From Pectinophora gossypiella (taxonomy: Eukaryota > Arthropoda > Insecta > Lepidoptera > Gelechiidae): DNA of 64,000 nt. The stretch is taken from positions 2,914,001-2,978,000 of the forward strand of contig NC_065421.1 of the NCBI RefSeq assembly GCF_024362695.1. The letters are read 5' to 3'. A model generated the notes under the pieces. That model was not told the origin of the DNA and ran no database searches. It saw nothing but the letters and a program-made list of their open reading frames with translations. This document shows, piece by piece, positions 62,601 through 64,000 of the stretch (position 1 is its first letter; each line of letters starts with the position of its first letter). Made by a program: the position numbers and the translations under genes.

Positions 62601-63889
62601 AATTTATAAATGGTTAGGTAACGTAAAACAAAGGAAACAAAACTGAATAAAAAGGGGTAGAAAGAGAAGGTTGGTTCAGTGAGACTAGTGACTAGTGAGT
62701 TGTATGACTGTCATTTGTGAATGTTTATCAATATTAAATTAAAACACACGTTGAAAACATTGGTAAGCAAGTGAATTTTATTAAACCCAACGCGAGCTTA
62801 TGAAGTTCTCTAGCATGACTTTAAAGATTGAAATCTTTTTAATTTTCGAATTGTAATTTTAGATTTAAATTTTTGAATTTCGATTGTATATTTTAATTTT
62901 AATATTTTATTTTTTACTAACAAAAAAATGTAAATAAATTATTATTAAATTTATTTAATTTTCAAACAACTGATAATTCCTAAGTGGAATACATCTAGAG
63001 CTCCGTAAATACCCACGAGTAAATGAACACGTTTGTTAAACGTCGTTGACGGAAGTATCTAATTAAAATTACTACAACGTAATCAGTATTATCAAGTATT
63101 CTGTTAATTTTAGTTACGATACAAAACACAAAAACTCTTTAATGCACTTAAAACATAATAAAAATACATTAGATAGGTAGTACAACAGGCGGCCATATTG
63201 CTAAGGTAGAAATCTCTTCCAGACAACCTATAGGTATATAGGTAATGAATTTAATAAAAAAACTACTATCCCGCCGTTTAAAAATAAATAAAATATAAGT
63301 ATACCTAGATAAACTATAATAAAAACAAAACATAGAAGACAGTAAATAATGATAATAATAATAAATATAATATAAATACGTAAATATATACACACATTAA
63401 ATATTTACGAAACCGTGACAGTACTATAATATTTACTTTATAAAGAAGAAGAAGTAAAAATAGAGAAGAATAAGAAAAACTTTATAAAGAAGAGGAGAGA
63501 GAATTGAGACAGTGCTGCTTGCTTTAAGGCCATTAAATGTCAAGTCAGGCATTAGTTTTCAGCAACTTAATACTTATGAATACACCTTTAAGTTATTTTT
63601 ATGGATACATAGATACCTCAACTAACATCATCACGTCATCACTAATGGGGTAAGCAGATACAAAAGTAATCAGAAGAAAACTAGCAGCCACGTTTGACAT
63701 AACGGTCATGTTAGAAAGACGACCCTGTGTCGGTTTTATGACATACCAAGGCTGACAAGCATCATGCTTATAACACTATTTCTTTTGTATATATAACATT
63801 ATCCTTTGGAGCCGCAACTCACTAGGACATAATGGGGGCCCATCATAATCCCGCCACCAAAAAAAAAATGCACCTGAGTTGAAGTAACG
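62601..63889. other. AT-rich DNA with a LINE tail-like piece
   Basis: 63165-63260 resembles the inverted tail at 22083-22240 (GAAATCTCTTCCAGACAACC). 62820-62960 and 63300-63400 are very AT-rich. No gene signal. Confidence 0.45.
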
Positions 63890-64000
63890 TTCTTCTTCTA
63901 TCGAGTGTTGTGAGGTGGATTACCAACCTCATCAACCGTTGTATTACGGTTATTATTGAGCCGCCAATGGTCCTTAACATGACTCATGTAACGACTGCGT
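63890..64000 (-). mobile_element. SINE family A copy cut by the window end
   Basis: GTTCTTCTTCTATCGAGTG, GGTGGATTACCAACCTCATC and TGACTCATGTAACGACTGCG match the tail side of family A. The rest lies outside the window. Confidence 0.8.

Overview
The window reads as moth (lepidopteran, probably noctuoid-like) nuclear DNA made almost entirely of transposable elements of different ages. The evidence is a TED-type errantivirus, several tRNA-headed SINE families with the body I associate with Lepidoptera, LINE tails ending in GATT- or TATG-type repeats, and AT-rich sequence between them. I found no convincing host gene. The best non-TE coding signal is a broken segment near 36.1-36.6 kb that I cannot name.

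Two LTR retrotransposons are complete and look young. The first, at 13511-21078, is an errantivirus (Ty3/gypsy group). It has 273-bp LTRs that differ at two positions, a GACT target duplication, a tRNA-Ser type primer site, and open gag, pol and env. Pol is reached by a -1 shift at an A AAU UUU site lying directly after the last stop in the pol frame. Env has no start codon before its hydrophobic leader. A strong splice donor (GTAAGT) just behind an ATG in the 5' leader, joined to an acceptor at 19110, would supply that start in frame. In unspliced RNA the same ATG makes only a two-codon upstream ORF. The second element, at 50849-57454, is a BEL/Pao retrotransposon with identical 250-bp LTRs, a CAGGT target duplication and one intact gag-protease-RT-RNase H-integrase ORF. 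It lies inside an older SINE and splits it in two.

The other ~50 kb is a layered repeat landscape. Two tRNA-headed SINE families and one 5S-rRNA-headed SINE share the same central core, so heads appear to have been swapped on a common body. A further tRNA-headed family is built differently. MITE-like elements include one hAT-type (8-bp duplication), one piggyBac-type (TTAA), a PIF/Harbinger-like family (TTA), two strongly palindromic families, and a ~312-bp element with two almost identical copies either side of the errantivirus. LINE remnants include several reverse transcriptase C-termini.

Layout: 0-13.5 kb repeats and MITEs, with a broken minus-strand reading frame at 12.6-12.9 kb; 13.5-21.1 kb errantivirus; 21.1-50.8 kb repeats, low-complexity DNA and the unnamed coding-like segment; 50.8-57.5 kb BEL element; 57.5-64 kb LINE, SINE and Helitron-like remnants. 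The two autonomous elements do not depend on each other. SINEs and MITEs would need enzymes encoded elsewhere in the genome.
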